The notes under the pieces: generated by a model | Database searches by the model: none | Told to the model about the DNA's origin: nothing | What the model saw: the letters and a program-made list of their open reading frames with translations, nothing else | Program-made: the position numbers and the translations under genes | Source of the DNA: Nodularia sphaerocarpa UHCC 0038 | Lineage (GTDB): Bacteria > Cyanobacteriota > Cyanobacteriia > Cyanobacteriales > Nostocaceae | Length of the DNA stretch: 64,000 nt | Assembly (NCBI RefSeq): GCF_022376295.1 | Contig: NZ_CP060140.1 | Span: forward strand, 934,356 to 998,355 | Direction: 5' to 3' | Shown here: in pieces, positions 37,671 through 46,837 of the stretch | Numbering within the stretch: the first letter of the stretch is position 1 | Layout: every line of letters begins with the position of its first letter

Positions 37671-39389
37671 CTACAATGAAGAACGCGAAGTTTTAATTAA
37701 TTCGAGGCAATTATTATGATTTTTGAGTTCTAATATCCAGGGATGGAAAGAGCGCAGAGAGGTTCGATGTCCAACGCTAATATAGGTGATTTCGGTTTGC
37801 TGTAGTTGTTGATATAGTAAGGTTTGGTTGGTTTCGTCTAAGGCGCTGGTGGCTTCGTCGAGAATGGCGTACTGGGGAGATTGCAAGAGTAAGCGGGCAA
37901 AGGCTAATCTTTGTTGTTCTCCCATTGATAATACTGTTCCCCAGTCGGTAGTTATATCTAAGCCGCCAAAGCGTTCTGCTAAGTCTGTTAAATTGACTTG
38001 CTCTAAAGTTTCTAAAAGCTGATTTTCTGGTATGCTGTTATTAAGTTGGGGATATAGTAGCTGTTCTCTCAAGCTGCCGAGAATCATGTAGGGACGTTGC
38101 GGTAAAAATAGTAAGTTGGAACGTTTTGGGTGAGTTATGGTTCCTGTACCAGCTTGCCACAGTCCGGCTAATGCACGCAATAGTGAGGTTTTACCTACAC
38201 CACTTTTACCAGTTATTAATAGGGATTGTCCAGGAGAAATGCTAAAGGATAAGTCTTGTACTAAAATCTTTTGATAATCGGGGGTTTGTAGGGTGACGTT
38301 CTCAAAACTGATTCCGGAACTTTCCACTGTGTTAAGTCGTGGTTGACTTCGGTGGGTGGGGTTTTGTAATTGTTTGAGGCTGTTTTGCAATTCATCTAAC
38401 CGAGTTACTGCTGCGGCTAAGTTACTGAGTTGCTCAAATTGGCTGACGACTAAACCTAATGCAATTAAGATACTCCGAAAAGCTACTCCAGCTTGTGTTG
38501 ATACGCCTAGTTCTAATTCGCCACTGAGAATCTGGGGAGCTAAAATAAATGTTGGTAGCAAAAATGTGATGTATTGATAACTGTTTTGAAATAAGTCTAA
38601 GCCGAATTGCCAACGAATTAGGTGTGTAAAGTTACTAAATACACGTAAGAAACGCTGCCACAGTTCTTGATATTCTACTGCTTCTCCTTGATAAAATGCG
38701 ATCGCCTCTGCATGATCTCTGACACGAATTAAACCATAGCGAAAATCCGCTTCTCGTTTGAGTTGTTCAAAGTTAATTCCTACTAAAGTTCGCCCAAAGA
38801 CTATTGTGGTGATTACTGTACCTAGAATGGCGTAAATGATTAAAAAAACCATTAATGCAGGAGAGATGCGCCACAGGACTCCAGAGAAGGCAATGAGCAG
38901 TAAAATCGAGTCCCATAGAACAACCGCAAAATAGAGTGATTGTTTTGTGAAATTTTCGATATCTTCACCAATGCGCTGATCGGGGTTATCAATGTCCGCC
39001 GTTATGGTAAGCTCGTAAAAATTCCGTTGATGTAGGTATTGATTCAGAAAATATTCTGTTAACCATTGTCGCCAAGATAAACTTAATTGGGATTGCACGT
39101 ATACTTTCAGGGAAAGTATGGGGACTCCAATTAGTAATATTCCCAGGAAGGTGAGAACTGCTTGCAAAAATCGGTTTTTATCTACTGCTGCTAAGGATGA
39201 TTCTAATTCTCCCAAAAAAATACTCACGCCTACCATAATGGCGGTGCTAATTAATGATAGAAATATCAGTAATATTAAGGAGGCGATCGCTTTCCACTTT
39301 TGTGATGATAGCCAATAAAGTTTTACAATTCGCCCAAATTGCCGTAGTAAGCCATCATCAAATTTATCAGACATTGCTGAATTTTTCAT
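37671..39389 (-). CDS. ABC half-transporter, fused permease and ATPase (SbmA/BacA-YddA-like)
   Basis: 572 residues. The N-terminal half has several hydrophobic segments of the ABC_membrane_2 type (bacterial YddA/SbmA and peroxisomal ALD-like). The C-terminal half is an ATPase: Walker A GKSGVGKTS, signature LSMGEQQR, Walker B YAILDEATSALDE. It is a close paralogue of the gene before it, with which it overlaps by 23 bp (8 bp if the internal ATG at 39374 is used). A heterodimeric exporter or importer of the peptide product is therefore likely. Such pairs are common in cyanobacterial NRPS clusters. The first NRPS gene follows after about 180 bp containing two repeat copies. The substrate is inferred from context only. 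Confidence 0.9.
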   Translation of the reverse strand: MKNSAMSDKFDDGLLRQFGRIVKLYWLSSQKWKAIASLILLIFLSLISTAIMVGVSIFLGELESSLAAVDKNRFLQAVLTFLGILLIGVPILSLKVYVQSQLSLSWRQWLTEYFLNQYLHQRNFYELTITADIDNPDQRIGEDIENFTKQSLYFAVVLWDSILLLIAFSGVLWRISPALMVFLIIYAILGTVITTIVFGRTLVGINFEQLKREADFRYGLIRVRDHAEAIAFYQGEAVEYQELWQRFLRVFSNFTHLIRWQFGLDLFQNSYQYITFLLPTFILAPQILSGELELGVSTQAGVAFRSILIALGLVVSQFEQLSNLAAAVTRLDELQNSLKQLQNPTHRSQPRLNTVESSGISFENVTLQTPDYQKILVQDLSFSISPGQSLLITGKSGVGKTSLLRALAGLWQAGTGTITHPKRSNLLFLPQRPYMILGSLREQLLYPQLNNSIPENQLLETLEQVNLTDLAERFGGLDITTDWGTVLSMGEQQRLAFARLLLQSPQYAILDEATSALDETNQTLLYQQLQQTEITYISVGHRTSLRSFHPWILELKNHNNCLELIKTSRSSL

Positions 39390-41073
39390 AATCTGTTCTT
39401 GCCAATAATTGCCATTTTTGCTGCTCTGCTAGTTCTAAGACAAGTTGATGATAATTCAACAATTCGTTACGGTGTCCGACACTAATATAAGTAATTGATG
39501 TTGTTTGCAGCTTTTGGTATAAACTGGCTTCAGTTTCAACATCTAAGGCACTGGTTGATTCATCAAGAATGGCATATTTTGGTTGAATTACTAGCAACCG
39601 AGCAAAGGCGAGTCTTTGTTGTTCTCCTAAAGATAATACCCTTGACCAATCAATTACTGCATCTAAACCTCCGTGACGTGTGGCTAAATCCGGTAAGTGT
39701 ACTTCTTGAAGAATTTTTAGCAGGATTTCACGCTGAATATTAGTTTCTGTGAGGGGATAAATTAATTGCTGTCTTAAGCTTCCCCAAGGCATATATGGAC
39801 GTTGAGGAAGAAATAATATATGCTCATTAGGTGGGCGTTCTATTGTCCCTTTTCCATGTACCCACAACCCAGCGATAGCACGTAATAGGGAAGTTTTACC
39901 TACACCACTAACTCCGACAATAATTAATGATTCACCTGGCTGTACAGTTAGAGATAAATATTTAACTAAACTGACTTGTTTGGGAGTTTCTAAGCTCAGG
40001 CTTTTAACTGTAATATAGCTATTTTCTAATATTTTTATTTTACCTTCTGGGGGGAGAGAGGATAATTTTTGTATGCTATTTTTAAGTTCTGTCAGTCGTT
40101 GAGTTCCTGCGGCTAAGACACTGATTTGATTGAATTGAGTAATAATTAATCCCAGTGCTAATCCTACTCTTTCAAAGGCTGCTTGAGATTGGGTAACAGC
40201 ACCTATTTCTAGTTCACGGGAAAATATGCGCGGTGCTAAAATAACAAAGGGTAAAATAAAGGTGAGAAACTGATAACCATTCTGAAAAACATTTAGCTTA
40301 AATTGCCAGCGAATCAAACGTTTTATATTGGCAAATACGCTGAGAAATTTTTGTTTAAGTTGTTTTATTTCCTGGTTTTGTCCACCATAAAAGGCGATAG
40401 ATTCGGCATTTTCTCTGACTCTAACTAAACCATAGCGAAAGTCAGCTTCTCGCTTCAGTTTCTCAAGGTTTATTCCCAGTAAAACTTTGCCAAATACCAA
40501 TGTTGTCAGCAGTGAACCAAGTCCGGCGTAAATTACTAAAGAGTACATTAGGATGGGAGAAATCAACCACAATACGCCGATAAAACCAATTAACTGCACT
40601 AAAGAATCTAGTAAAATTACAAATAGTGCTACTAAAGTTTGGGTGACATTTTTTATATCTTCAGCTAAACGTTGATCTGGATTATCAATGTTAGAGTTAG
40701 CTAGTAATTGATAGAAAGCTTGTTGTTGAAAATATTCTTGGAGATAGTCAGATGTTACCCATTTGCGCCAGTCAAGGCTGAGTTGGGCTTGGATATAGTT
40801 TTTTAAGGATATAAATAAAATGTTAATAATGACAACGCCAGTAAAAAACCAAAATGCTTGATAAAATCTATTGGCGTTTTGCGCTGCTAAGGAAGATGTG
40901 AGTTCACCACGTTGGGAAATTTCAAAAATTATGAAATAACTACTTCCTAATGATAAGATTACCAGGATGATTAACTGCGCGATCGCTATTTTGCTGTTAC
41001 GCCAACGAGATAACCAGTATGGTTGGACAATTTGCCATAATTGCTGCCATTTTTGACGATTTCTCAAACCCAT
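39367..41073 (-). CDS. ABC half-transporter, fused permease and ATPase (SbmA/BacA-YddA-like)
   Basis: 568 residues with the same layout as its downstream neighbour: N-terminal membrane domain, then Walker A GVSGVGKTS, signature LSLGEQQR and Walker B YAILDESTSALDVE. The two proteins share many stretches, for example KREADFRYGL and LLRAIAGLW versus LLRALAGLW, so they arose by duplication and probably pair. The ATG at 41073 is preceded by an AGAGG Shine-Dalgarno-like sequence. The gap to the VOC gene upstream is only 19 bp, so all of these belong to the NRPS operon. Transport of the NRPS product or a precursor across the inner membrane is inferred. Confidence 0.9.
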   Translation of the reverse strand: MGLRNRQKWQQLWQIVQPYWLSRWRNSKIAIAQLIILVILSLGSSYFIIFEISQRGELTSSLAAQNANRFYQAFWFFTGVVIINILFISLKNYIQAQLSLDWRKWVTSDYLQEYFQQQAFYQLLANSNIDNPDQRLAEDIKNVTQTLVALFVILLDSLVQLIGFIGVLWLISPILMYSLVIYAGLGSLLTTLVFGKVLLGINLEKLKREADFRYGLVRVRENAESIAFYGGQNQEIKQLKQKFLSVFANIKRLIRWQFKLNVFQNGYQFLTFILPFVILAPRIFSRELEIGAVTQSQAAFERVGLALGLIITQFNQISVLAAGTQRLTELKNSIQKLSSLPPEGKIKILENSYITVKSLSLETPKQVSLVKYLSLTVQPGESLIIVGVSGVGKTSLLRAIAGLWVHGKGTIERPPNEHILFLPQRPYMPWGSLRQQLIYPLTETNIQREILLKILQEVHLPDLATRHGGLDAVIDWSRVLSLGEQQRLAFARLLVIQPKYAILDESTSALDVETEASLYQKLQTTSITYISVGHRNELLNYHQLVLELAEQQKWQLLARTDYEKFSNV

Positions 41074-41092
41074 GAGATGATGACCTCTGTAT

Positions 41093-41812
41093 CTAAAATT
41101 GCAATATCAGAGGAATATTAATTTTTCGCGCATCTATTACGCCTCGTTTTACACAATTATCAAAGTGTAATTGCATACAGGGTGAACCATACTCAATTTG
41201 CACTACGCCATCTTGTGATAACAGCGCTAAAGGTTGAGTCAAAGCATTCTCACAAGTGCTAGAAATCTCCATTCCTGTCATTTTTTTAATCCCCAAGCTA
41301 TGGGACATCCACTGGTATTGTAAATTGGGGAAATTTCTTGCTAGTGTAGGGAGAGCGATCGCATCAGGAATGACAAAACACAATGGTTCGCTTTGAGTGA
41401 CTAAGTTTTCACTGGAAAAACTCAGTAATAAATCTGATTCTCCTGGTGATGAATAGCTAAATTTATACTCGTCTAGAAAGCGTTTTCTCCCAGATTGCTG
41501 ACGTAGAGCAATTCCAAAGGGAGAATATTTACTGTTATACTCATAAGTCCGCCCTAAAAAATCTATACCTGTACGAACTGCGTAAATTTCCGCAGCGATT
41601 TCATCCTCAACCCAGATAAATTCTAAATAAAAATTCTCAAAAAAAATAATCTGCGAAGCTGTACCTCGTTCCGGTTGTTTGACGGAAGTGGGAGAAACAG
41701 TTAGTCCATGTTTCGCAAAAAATTCTACTTCCGGTGCTGTCTCCAGACAGATAAAAACATGATCGACTTCTAACAAGGAACTGTTTACCGATGGTAGCAA
41801 GGGGGTTTTCAT
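41093..41812 (-). CDS. VOC/glyoxalase-fold protein, first gene of the NRPS operon
   Basis: 239 residues. The start LEVDHVFICLE and the following GTASQIIFFENFYLEFIWVED have the beta-strand pattern of vicinal-oxygen-chelate (glyoxalase_3-like) proteins. No clear complete metal-binding triad could be assigned by eye, so the reaction is unknown. It lies 19 bp upstream of the ABC pair and reads in the same direction, so it is probably co-transcribed with the NRPS genes. Roles in tailoring or self-protection are possible, but neither is shown by the sequence. The 0.9 kb spacer upstream should hold the operon promoter. Confidence 0.7.
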   Translation of the reverse strand: MKTPLLPSVNSSLLEVDHVFICLETAPEVEFFAKHGLTVSPTSVKQPERGTASQIIFFENFYLEFIWVEDEIAAEIYAVRTGIDFLGRTYEYNSKYSPFGIALRQQSGRKRFLDEYKFSYSSPGESDLLLSFSSENLVTQSEPLCFVIPDAIALPTLARNFPNLQYQWMSHSLGIKKMTGMEISSTCENALTQPLALLSQDGVVQIEYGSPCMQLHFDNCVKRGVIDARKINIPLILQF

Positions 41813-42716
41813 AAATTAGTCAAAAAATTGTTGGTTGTAGGTATTCATTTACACCTATGCTCTTCGACAAAAATAGTCCAAATTTACATAATTATTCATT
41901 TAGAATATATTATCATTTGTGTATTTTTGATTTTGCGTGTTTTCGTGGTACGTGAGACTAAAAAATGTTGTTAATTGACTACCTAGCGATTACAGAAAAT
42001 CAGTAGTCATATTGCAAAATATGAATTTATCCTCAGATTTAGTCAATGTTAAAATTAGCTTCTGTCTAGTTTAGAGGCTATTCTTGAAGCTTGAAAGTAT
42101 AGTGCAAGCCTGTCTCTAAACCTTTTTCCAGGGAAGAAAGAAGATTGGAAACCCCCATTCCTTGCTAGGAAATGGGTACTAGACAAATGATCAGCCGATT
42201 TTCTTGGTGTTTCATTGATTACTTAAATTGTTTAGCAATTATTCTCAATAAACCAATAAATAGCCTACTTTGTCAAGTCTTTTTGTTGTCACCTCAATTA
42301 ATAGGCACAAAAGACTATGTTAAAAATGCTGCTTGCAAAAGTTGGGAACAAAGCAAAATATATCCGTATTTATATAGGCTACGACAGTTTTGATAACTCA
42401 ACGCTTTCCAGCCATAGGGCTTTTACTCAGCACTTTTTATAGCTTAAATAGGGGAATAAGTCAGTGTATTTTTTATAAAGAGAACTGGAGTAAAATTAAG
42501 TAATATTGCGGTAAAAGATTGAGGATTATTAATGTTAAAATATCTATATGCAAGTAGTGTTGCTAGGTTTACACCGATTTTCAGCTTAATGAACCAGAGA
42601 TATATTAATATAGGGAATGTAGCTGGAAGTGAGTAAAATATACTTGTGATTTTTTGTCCTGTCAGCGAGCTAAGGTAGGTGAAATCTTTACTTAATGGAT
42701 TTACAAACTGATAATT
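41813..42716. promoter_or_regulatory. 0.9 kb divergent spacer, probable promoter region of the NRPS operon
   Basis: No convincing gene lies here. Small ORFs at 42172-42393 (+) and 42444-42746 (-) have no recognisable features. The part nearest the minus-strand operon is very AT-rich and contains ATGATAAT at about 41910-41917 (minus strand), which resembles half of a Fur box. An imperfect TGTA-N10-TACA palindrome lies at 41836-41853. A hairpin (ATTCC/GGAAAT arms) lies at 42153-42177. No promoter elements could be fixed with confidence. Confidence 0.45.
42153..42177. other. Hairpin-forming inverted repeat
   Basis: The arms CCCATTCC and GGAAATGGG pair with one bulged base around a six-base loop. 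It lies in the middle of the divergent spacer. There is no T-run, so it is not an obvious terminator. Its function is unknown. Confidence 0.4.
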
Positions 42717-43667
42717 ATGATTAATTCCAAGCGTAAGAATCCGCAAGAGAATATTTTAGCTAGTTTTGATTATGGCATTCTCACTCCCGAACAGCGATCG
42801 CTCGTTGAGCAACGCACCAGCGAAATTAGAGAACAGTTACGAAAAACGGCGCAAGATATTTGGGAAATTGGAGAAAGTTTGGCGGAAGTGCGCGCTCAAC
42901 TGAAGCATGGCCAGTTTGAGACTTGGCTAAAAGCTGAATTTGGTTGGAGTCGTCGCACGGCTTATAATTTTATTAACGTGTACGAGACTTTTGGGAATCG
43001 TGCAAATCTTGCACAAATTGATATTGCTACCTCGGCTCTTTATCTCTTGGCTGCGCCTTCCACACCGGAAAATTTGCGGGAGCAATATTTACAAGAGGCG
43101 AAAACAGGTAAGCGCATCACCCATAAGGAATTAGTCCACAATATTAAGCATCAAGCCGAAAAAGTAGCTGAAAAACCAGAAGAATTACCACAGAATCCAA
43201 CAGCAGAAATTAGCTCTAATTCTACAATAACTACTAATTATAGTGATGTTATTGAGCAAAAAGTTCAGGAAATTACTGCGAACCCAAGTAGTAGTCAATG
43301 GTTACGCTTAGGTAAGCAGCATTTGATATTTCATGGAGATACAGCTTCACCCCAGTTTTTTACGAATATCCCTCCTATTGCTTTGGCTGTGGCTGTGACT
43401 GCGGATGATTGGGATCATGAGTGGCTGATTGAGGAAGCTAGAACCTTGATTGTGCTTCAACCTGCGGATTTCCAAACAAATACTTTAGAGCAACTAATTA
43501 CGATGTTTTCTCAGCCAGGTGAGTTGGTAGTGTTTCCCTGGTTGCCACAAGAAGATATGATGGCGATCGCTCATCGTTTGCAGCGAGTGGTGATAGCCGG
43601 TGATCCTTCTCTAGATTTGTGCCAAAAGGCGGTTATTGCATCGGGTTTGAGTGTGGAAAAAATTTAA
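42717..43667 (+). CDS. DUF3102-like protein with methyltransferase-like C-terminal remnant
   Basis: 316 residues. The N-terminal 150 residues (LTPEQRSLVEQRTSEIREQL, then IWEIGESLAEVRAQLKHGQFETWLKAEFGWSRR split by one residue) match the DUF3102 type, with a helix-turn-helix-like segment (WSRRTAYNFINVYETF). The C-terminal part begins WLRLGKQHLIFHGDTASPQFF, which resembles the entry segment of ParB-associated DNA adenine methyltransferases (LGxHRLxxGDxxD). No DPPY-type catalytic motif follows, and the chain instead ends after weakly conserved sequence. It may bind DNA, but no enzymatic role is supported. It is transcribed away from the NRPS operon, and there is no obvious link between them. Confidence 0.75.
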   Translation: MINSKRKNPQENILASFDYGILTPEQRSLVEQRTSEIREQLRKTAQDIWEIGESLAEVRAQLKHGQFETWLKAEFGWSRRTAYNFINVYETFGNRANLAQIDIATSALYLLAAPSTPENLREQYLQEAKTGKRITHKELVHNIKHQAEKVAEKPEELPQNPTAEISSNSTITTNYSDVIEQKVQEITANPSSSQWLRLGKQHLIFHGDTASPQFFTNIPPIALAVAVTADDWDHEWLIEEARTLIVLQPADFQTNTLEQLITMFSQPGELVVFPWLPQEDMMAIAHRLQRVVIAGDPSLDLCQKAVIASGLSVEKI

Positions 43668-43683
43668 TGGCGTGATTTTTGTC

Positions 43684-43710
43684 TCACGCAAAGGCGCAGA
43701 GGCGCAAAGG
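43684..43710. repeat. R1 repeat copy, intergenic
   Basis: CGCAAAGG/CGCAGAGG triplet repeat preceded by TCTCA, between two convergent genes. It is the same element that occurs in-frame in the megasynthase genes. Confidence 0.8.
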
Positions 43711-43767
43711 ATGAGAGATCCAAAGGTTTAATTTGATGCTTTCGTCCCGTATTTATGCAACGCCAAT

Positions 43768-44826
43768 TTAACGTATTTTTAGCAGCTTTTCCACAGCATA
43801 CTGATTAACCCTTGTCAAAGGGACATCATCGCCGGATTTGAGTTTTGTTGTCACTGTTCCGGTTTGTTTGACGAGGGCTGAGTATGCACCCCCATTGTAA
43901 TTAATTCGGACTTTAGTCCATGTTGCTTGTTCATTCCACCGTGCAACTAAAAGTTTTAATTTGGGGAAGGGAAGGCAGTTAAAAAGAGTTTTCAAGAGCA
44001 TTTTTACTATTCCCCCTTGCTCCTGCGCTGATATGCGCCCAGTTTTAGGATATTCCAACCAATCCCACCCCTGCTGCATCCAAATTTCCCGTTCTGCTAT
44101 TTGCTCAAATTTGCTCAAACCCGTCCAACCACGATAGAAAGGGCGTAATTGAGAAACATCACCTTGACGATAAATTAAACAATCTAAAATATCAAGTTCT
44201 AAATGTCCCCAAACTTGTCCGTTAGGAAAGTCAATTAATGTGGGAGCAAATTGATGTCCGCCAAAATGATTAGTTTCCCACACTCGCAGATTTTCTGTAG
44301 CTGTGGCATATTTTTTTTGTAACTGTTGGTAAAGGGGATAACCAAATCTTCCACAAGCTCGGTCATAGTTAGCATGGGTACAGATGAGAATTTCCCGAAT
44401 GTGTGCTGTTGGTTGTTGGTAGGTTTGAAAGCGGATGAGTAGGCGGGGTTGGAATAATATAGCTTCTGCAAGGGGCGCGATTTCAGCCAGGGGAAGTAGA
44501 TATTCTTGCTTGGTGTATTGAGCAAATAACTTGGCTGGACGTTTGTAGTGGAAAATGCGGACAAGTTCTGGGTGAGTGTGAATTTTATGGGGTGCGATCG
44601 CTAATAGGCGAGTTTTGAAGTATCGTAGAGGTTGAGATGCTAACTTCTCTACAACTTGCAGCAGTGGTTGAAACTGTGGTTTTTCTTGCCAAAGATCGGT
44701 TTTCCACGGTTGGGGTACTTCCACCAGCAACCATTCATCTACTGTGCCGGCTGTACCAATGGGATCTTCGCGGTTAGCTTGAGAAACTACGGAGCAGTAA
44801 CGACAATCATCATTTAATTTTCTCAT
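43768..44826 (-). CDS. Sucrase/ferredoxin-like family protein
   Basis: 352 residues from the ATG at 44826. The ORF is open 24 bases further upstream, but the ATGA overlap with the preceding gene decides this start. Family marks are DDCRYCS near the N-terminus, CTHANYDRACGRFG in the middle and NHFGGHQFAPT, followed by PNGQVWGHL. These are typical of the Suc_Fer-like group, which has a thioredoxin-like [2Fe-2S] ferredoxin fold. The physiological partner is unknown. The four-base overlap with the membrane-protein gene upstream indicates translational coupling and a shared function. Nothing links it directly to the NRPS pathway. Confidence 0.85.
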   Translation of the reverse strand: MRKLNDDCRYCSVVSQANREDPIGTAGTVDEWLLVEVPQPWKTDLWQEKPQFQPLLQVVEKLASQPLRYFKTRLLAIAPHKIHTHPELVRIFHYKRPAKLFAQYTKQEYLLPLAEIAPLAEAILFQPRLLIRFQTYQQPTAHIREILICTHANYDRACGRFGYPLYQQLQKKYATATENLRVWETNHFGGHQFAPTLIDFPNGQVWGHLELDILDCLIYRQGDVSQLRPFYRGWTGLSKFEQIAEREIWMQQGWDWLEYPKTGRISAQEQGGIVKMLLKTLFNCLPFPKLKLLVARWNEQATWTKVRINYNGGAYSALVKQTGTVTTKLKSGDDVPLTRVNQYAVEKLLKIR

Positions 44827-45542
44827 GTCACCAGTTGATTTTTGAGCCAATACACGGAAAAGCCAGCCGTGAAACTATAAAATGTGATTAAAATCAAGAT
44901 GAAAAATTCATCTAAGGGAAATTCTAGCCCTATACCTTCCCCTAACCAGAAAGTTCCCATTGCACTGAGCATGACTCCAGCACCTAGTTTGATTAAGACT
45001 TCTGGCAGTTTTAACAAATATGGATGTAAGAAAATTATCATCACTAAGGATAATAATAATGCTAATCCAGTACCTGCGATCGCCTCATACCATGCACTGG
45101 TTGCTAAACCTAACGTGATAACAATAACAACAATTTCCAAGGCTTCCAGAGCCACGCTTTTGGTCATAATCAAGAAATTGAGTTTGCTAAATCCTGGCGA
45201 TTCTTGGTCTAATGTAATACCTTCTTTTTCTAATACCTGATCATCGATCCAACCGGCGCGTTTTCCGCTTGCTAGTCTGCGTACAGACTTCTTTGCCCAT
45301 CCCCAGCCGAACCACAACAGCAATGATCCAATCAGGATTTGTAATGGTTGTAGTGGTAAAAATTGTAACCCATTTCCTAGTGCGATCGCCACAGATAATA
45401 CCACTATTAAGCCAACGAGGGAACCCCAAATAGCTTCTCTAACATAGCCAGAACTACCAATAGCATAGGCGATCGCCACCACTTCTAAAAATTCAATCCC
45501 TGTACTGCCAAGTGCAGCCAAGAAAATACTCCAATTAATCAT
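44823..45542 (-). CDS. Multi-pass membrane protein, unknown function (COG4280-like)
   Basis: About 239 residues with six or seven hydrophobic segments. I chose the ATG at 45542, which has GGTGAG four bases upstream. A GTG at 45551 would add three residues. Two related stretches, GSTGIEFLEVVAIAYAIG near the N-terminus and KSVALEALEIVVIVITLG in the middle, suggest an internal duplication with paired acidic residues in membrane helices, as in some ion transporters. I recognise the general family only. It shares ATGA with the downstream sucrase/ferredoxin-like gene. A transport role is inference. Confidence 0.75.
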   Translation of the reverse strand: MINWSIFLAALGSTGIEFLEVVAIAYAIGSSGYVREAIWGSLVGLIVVLSVAIALGNGLQFLPLQPLQILIGSLLLWFGWGWAKKSVRRLASGKRAGWIDDQVLEKEGITLDQESPGFSKLNFLIMTKSVALEALEIVVIVITLGLATSAWYEAIAGTGLALLLSLVMIIFLHPYLLKLPEVLIKLGAGVMLSAMGTFWLGEGIGLEFPLDEFFILILITFYSFTAGFSVYWLKNQLVT

Positions 45543-45758
45543 ATATCTCACCGCAGAAATTGAGATAGCTTTGCAACTAACTTACTATACTTGTGGTAAA
45601 TTAGTAAAATCATTGTCCCACAAAAAAGTTTGGGCGTTGCTAAACTAAGAAATAATATCACTACCCTAACGTAAACAAATGACTTTGACAAAGAGTATGG
45701 TTCTTTAAATGAACCGTATTCCGCCGTATTCCCCACACAAAAAATAGGTTGATTAATT

Positions 45759-46601
45759 ATGGAATGGATTGATAATATCTCCATCTTCGTCAAATATGTG
45801 CTGCCAGGACTTCTGATGTATGGTGTATTTGTTCTCATCGAAAGATTGCGACCAGCCGAGCCAAACCAGCCATTTCGTCATATTCTTTTTAACTTAAAAT
45901 GGTACATTGTTTATACTTTATTGGCATTTTTAATGAATGCTCTTGGTATTGCCACATTAGTAGAATTAACACGTAATTGGTTAGGTGGAGCCTATTTAAC
46001 CTTCCCAGAACCAAGAAATTGGATAGAAACATTTTTTGGAGTCATACTTTACTTTTTGATTGTTGACTTTTTTTATTATTGGTTTCACCGATGCCAACAT
46101 ACCAATTCATTTTTATGGGAACAGCATAAATTTCATCATAGCGAAGTTTCCTTAAATGTCACCAGTTCTAGAAGAGTACATTGGTTAGAAGAGCCATTAG
46201 TTCTCTTATTTATAGTCCTGCCTATGACCTTATTATTTAATATTCAACCCATACAAGCTGGTTTATTAGCATTCATAGAAATTTTGTGGTTACAGTTTAT
46301 TCACATGAACTTACGGTTAGGAGCAGGCAAATTATCCCCTATCATTGCTAGTCCACAATACCACAGAATCCACCACTCATATCAACCAGAACACATTGAT
46401 AAAAATTATGCCGTCTTTTTTCCCATTTGGGACATTATTTTTGGCTCTTATTATCATCCGCAAAAGGGAGAGTTTCCCCCTACCGGACTGACAACAGGAG
46501 AAACTCATAATCATCTTTGGGAAGCAGCAATTTTACCTTTTAGAGAATGGTTAAAATTAATCAAATTCAGAAAGCAGAAACCAGAAAAAAACCATCTTTA
46601 A
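45759..46601 (+). CDS. Fatty acid hydroxylase / sterol desaturase superfamily membrane protein
   Basis: 280 residues. The three histidine clusters of the di-iron superfamily are visible: HRCQH near 110, HKFHH near 123 and HRIHH near 207. Several hydrophobic helices surround them (LLMYGVFVLIE; FGVILYFLIVDFFYYWF). Such enzymes hydroxylate or desaturate lipids, carotenoids or fatty acids at the membrane. The gene lies upstream of a type II thioesterase on the same strand, but 230 bp of repeat sequence separates them. A role in modifying an acyl starter for the first C domain is possible but unproven. Start ATG at 45759 with no clear Shine-Dalgarno sequence. Confidence 0.88.
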   Translation: MEWIDNISIFVKYVLPGLLMYGVFVLIERLRPAEPNQPFRHILFNLKWYIVYTLLAFLMNALGIATLVELTRNWLGGAYLTFPEPRNWIETFFGVILYFLIVDFFYYWFHRCQHTNSFLWEQHKFHHSEVSLNVTSSRRVHWLEEPLVLLFIVLPMTLLFNIQPIQAGLLAFIEILWLQFIHMNLRLGAGKLSPIIASPQYHRIHHSYQPEHIDKNYAVFFPIWDIIFGSYYHPQKGEFPPTGLTTGETHNHLWEAAILPFREWLKLIKFRKQKPEKNHL

Positions 46602-46644
46602 TGTAATATATTGGTATTTGTCTCCTACCAGTACATAAGTATTC

Positions 46645-46762
46645 TGACCCCCTCTAACTCCCCCTTGTAAAGGGGGAGAACCGGATTTTTCCCCATAAAC
46701 CCCTTCGGGGATGCGCCTTCGGCGTAGTGCAAGGGGGGGTAAATTCAGGACTAAAGTCCTGA
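46645..46762. repeat. R2-type repeat and hairpins, intergenic
   Basis: Contains the paired arms CCCCCTTGTAAAGGGGG, further GC-rich hairpins (CCCCTTCGGGG; CGCCTTCGGCG) and a perfect CAGGACT-AA-AGTCCTG palindrome at 46747-46762. Elements of this kind recur inside the NRPS reading frames. It could also end transcription of the hydroxylase gene, but there is no clear T-run. Confidence 0.7.
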
Positions 46763-46837
46763 CTACAAACCTTTAATTATTTACGCCGACTTACTTAGTA
46801 CCTATTTGGGAATCGCGATAAAAAATTACAAACTTTG

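Noticed and set aside
1..41812. Firm assignment as a siderophore pathway
   Set aside because: No catechol, hydroxamate or hydroxyaspartate genes and no TonB receptor are visible. Only a remembered similarity to a cyanobacterial cluster supports it.
41836..41853. TGTA-N10-TACA palindrome as an NtcA site
   Set aside because: NtcA sites have GTA-N8-TAC. The spacing here is ten, so this assignment is not supported.
42172..42393. Small plus-strand ORF of 73 codons in the divergent spacer
   Set aside because: No recognisable domain, no ribosome binding site, and the composition is like the non-coding surroundings.
42444..42746. Minus-strand ORF of 100 codons overlapping the DUF3102-like gene start
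   Set aside because: Overlaps a well supported gene on the other strand and shows no family features.
45548..45838. Minus-strand ORF of 96 codons
   Set aside because: Overlaps the start of the hydroxylase gene and the divergent promoter region, with no domain features.
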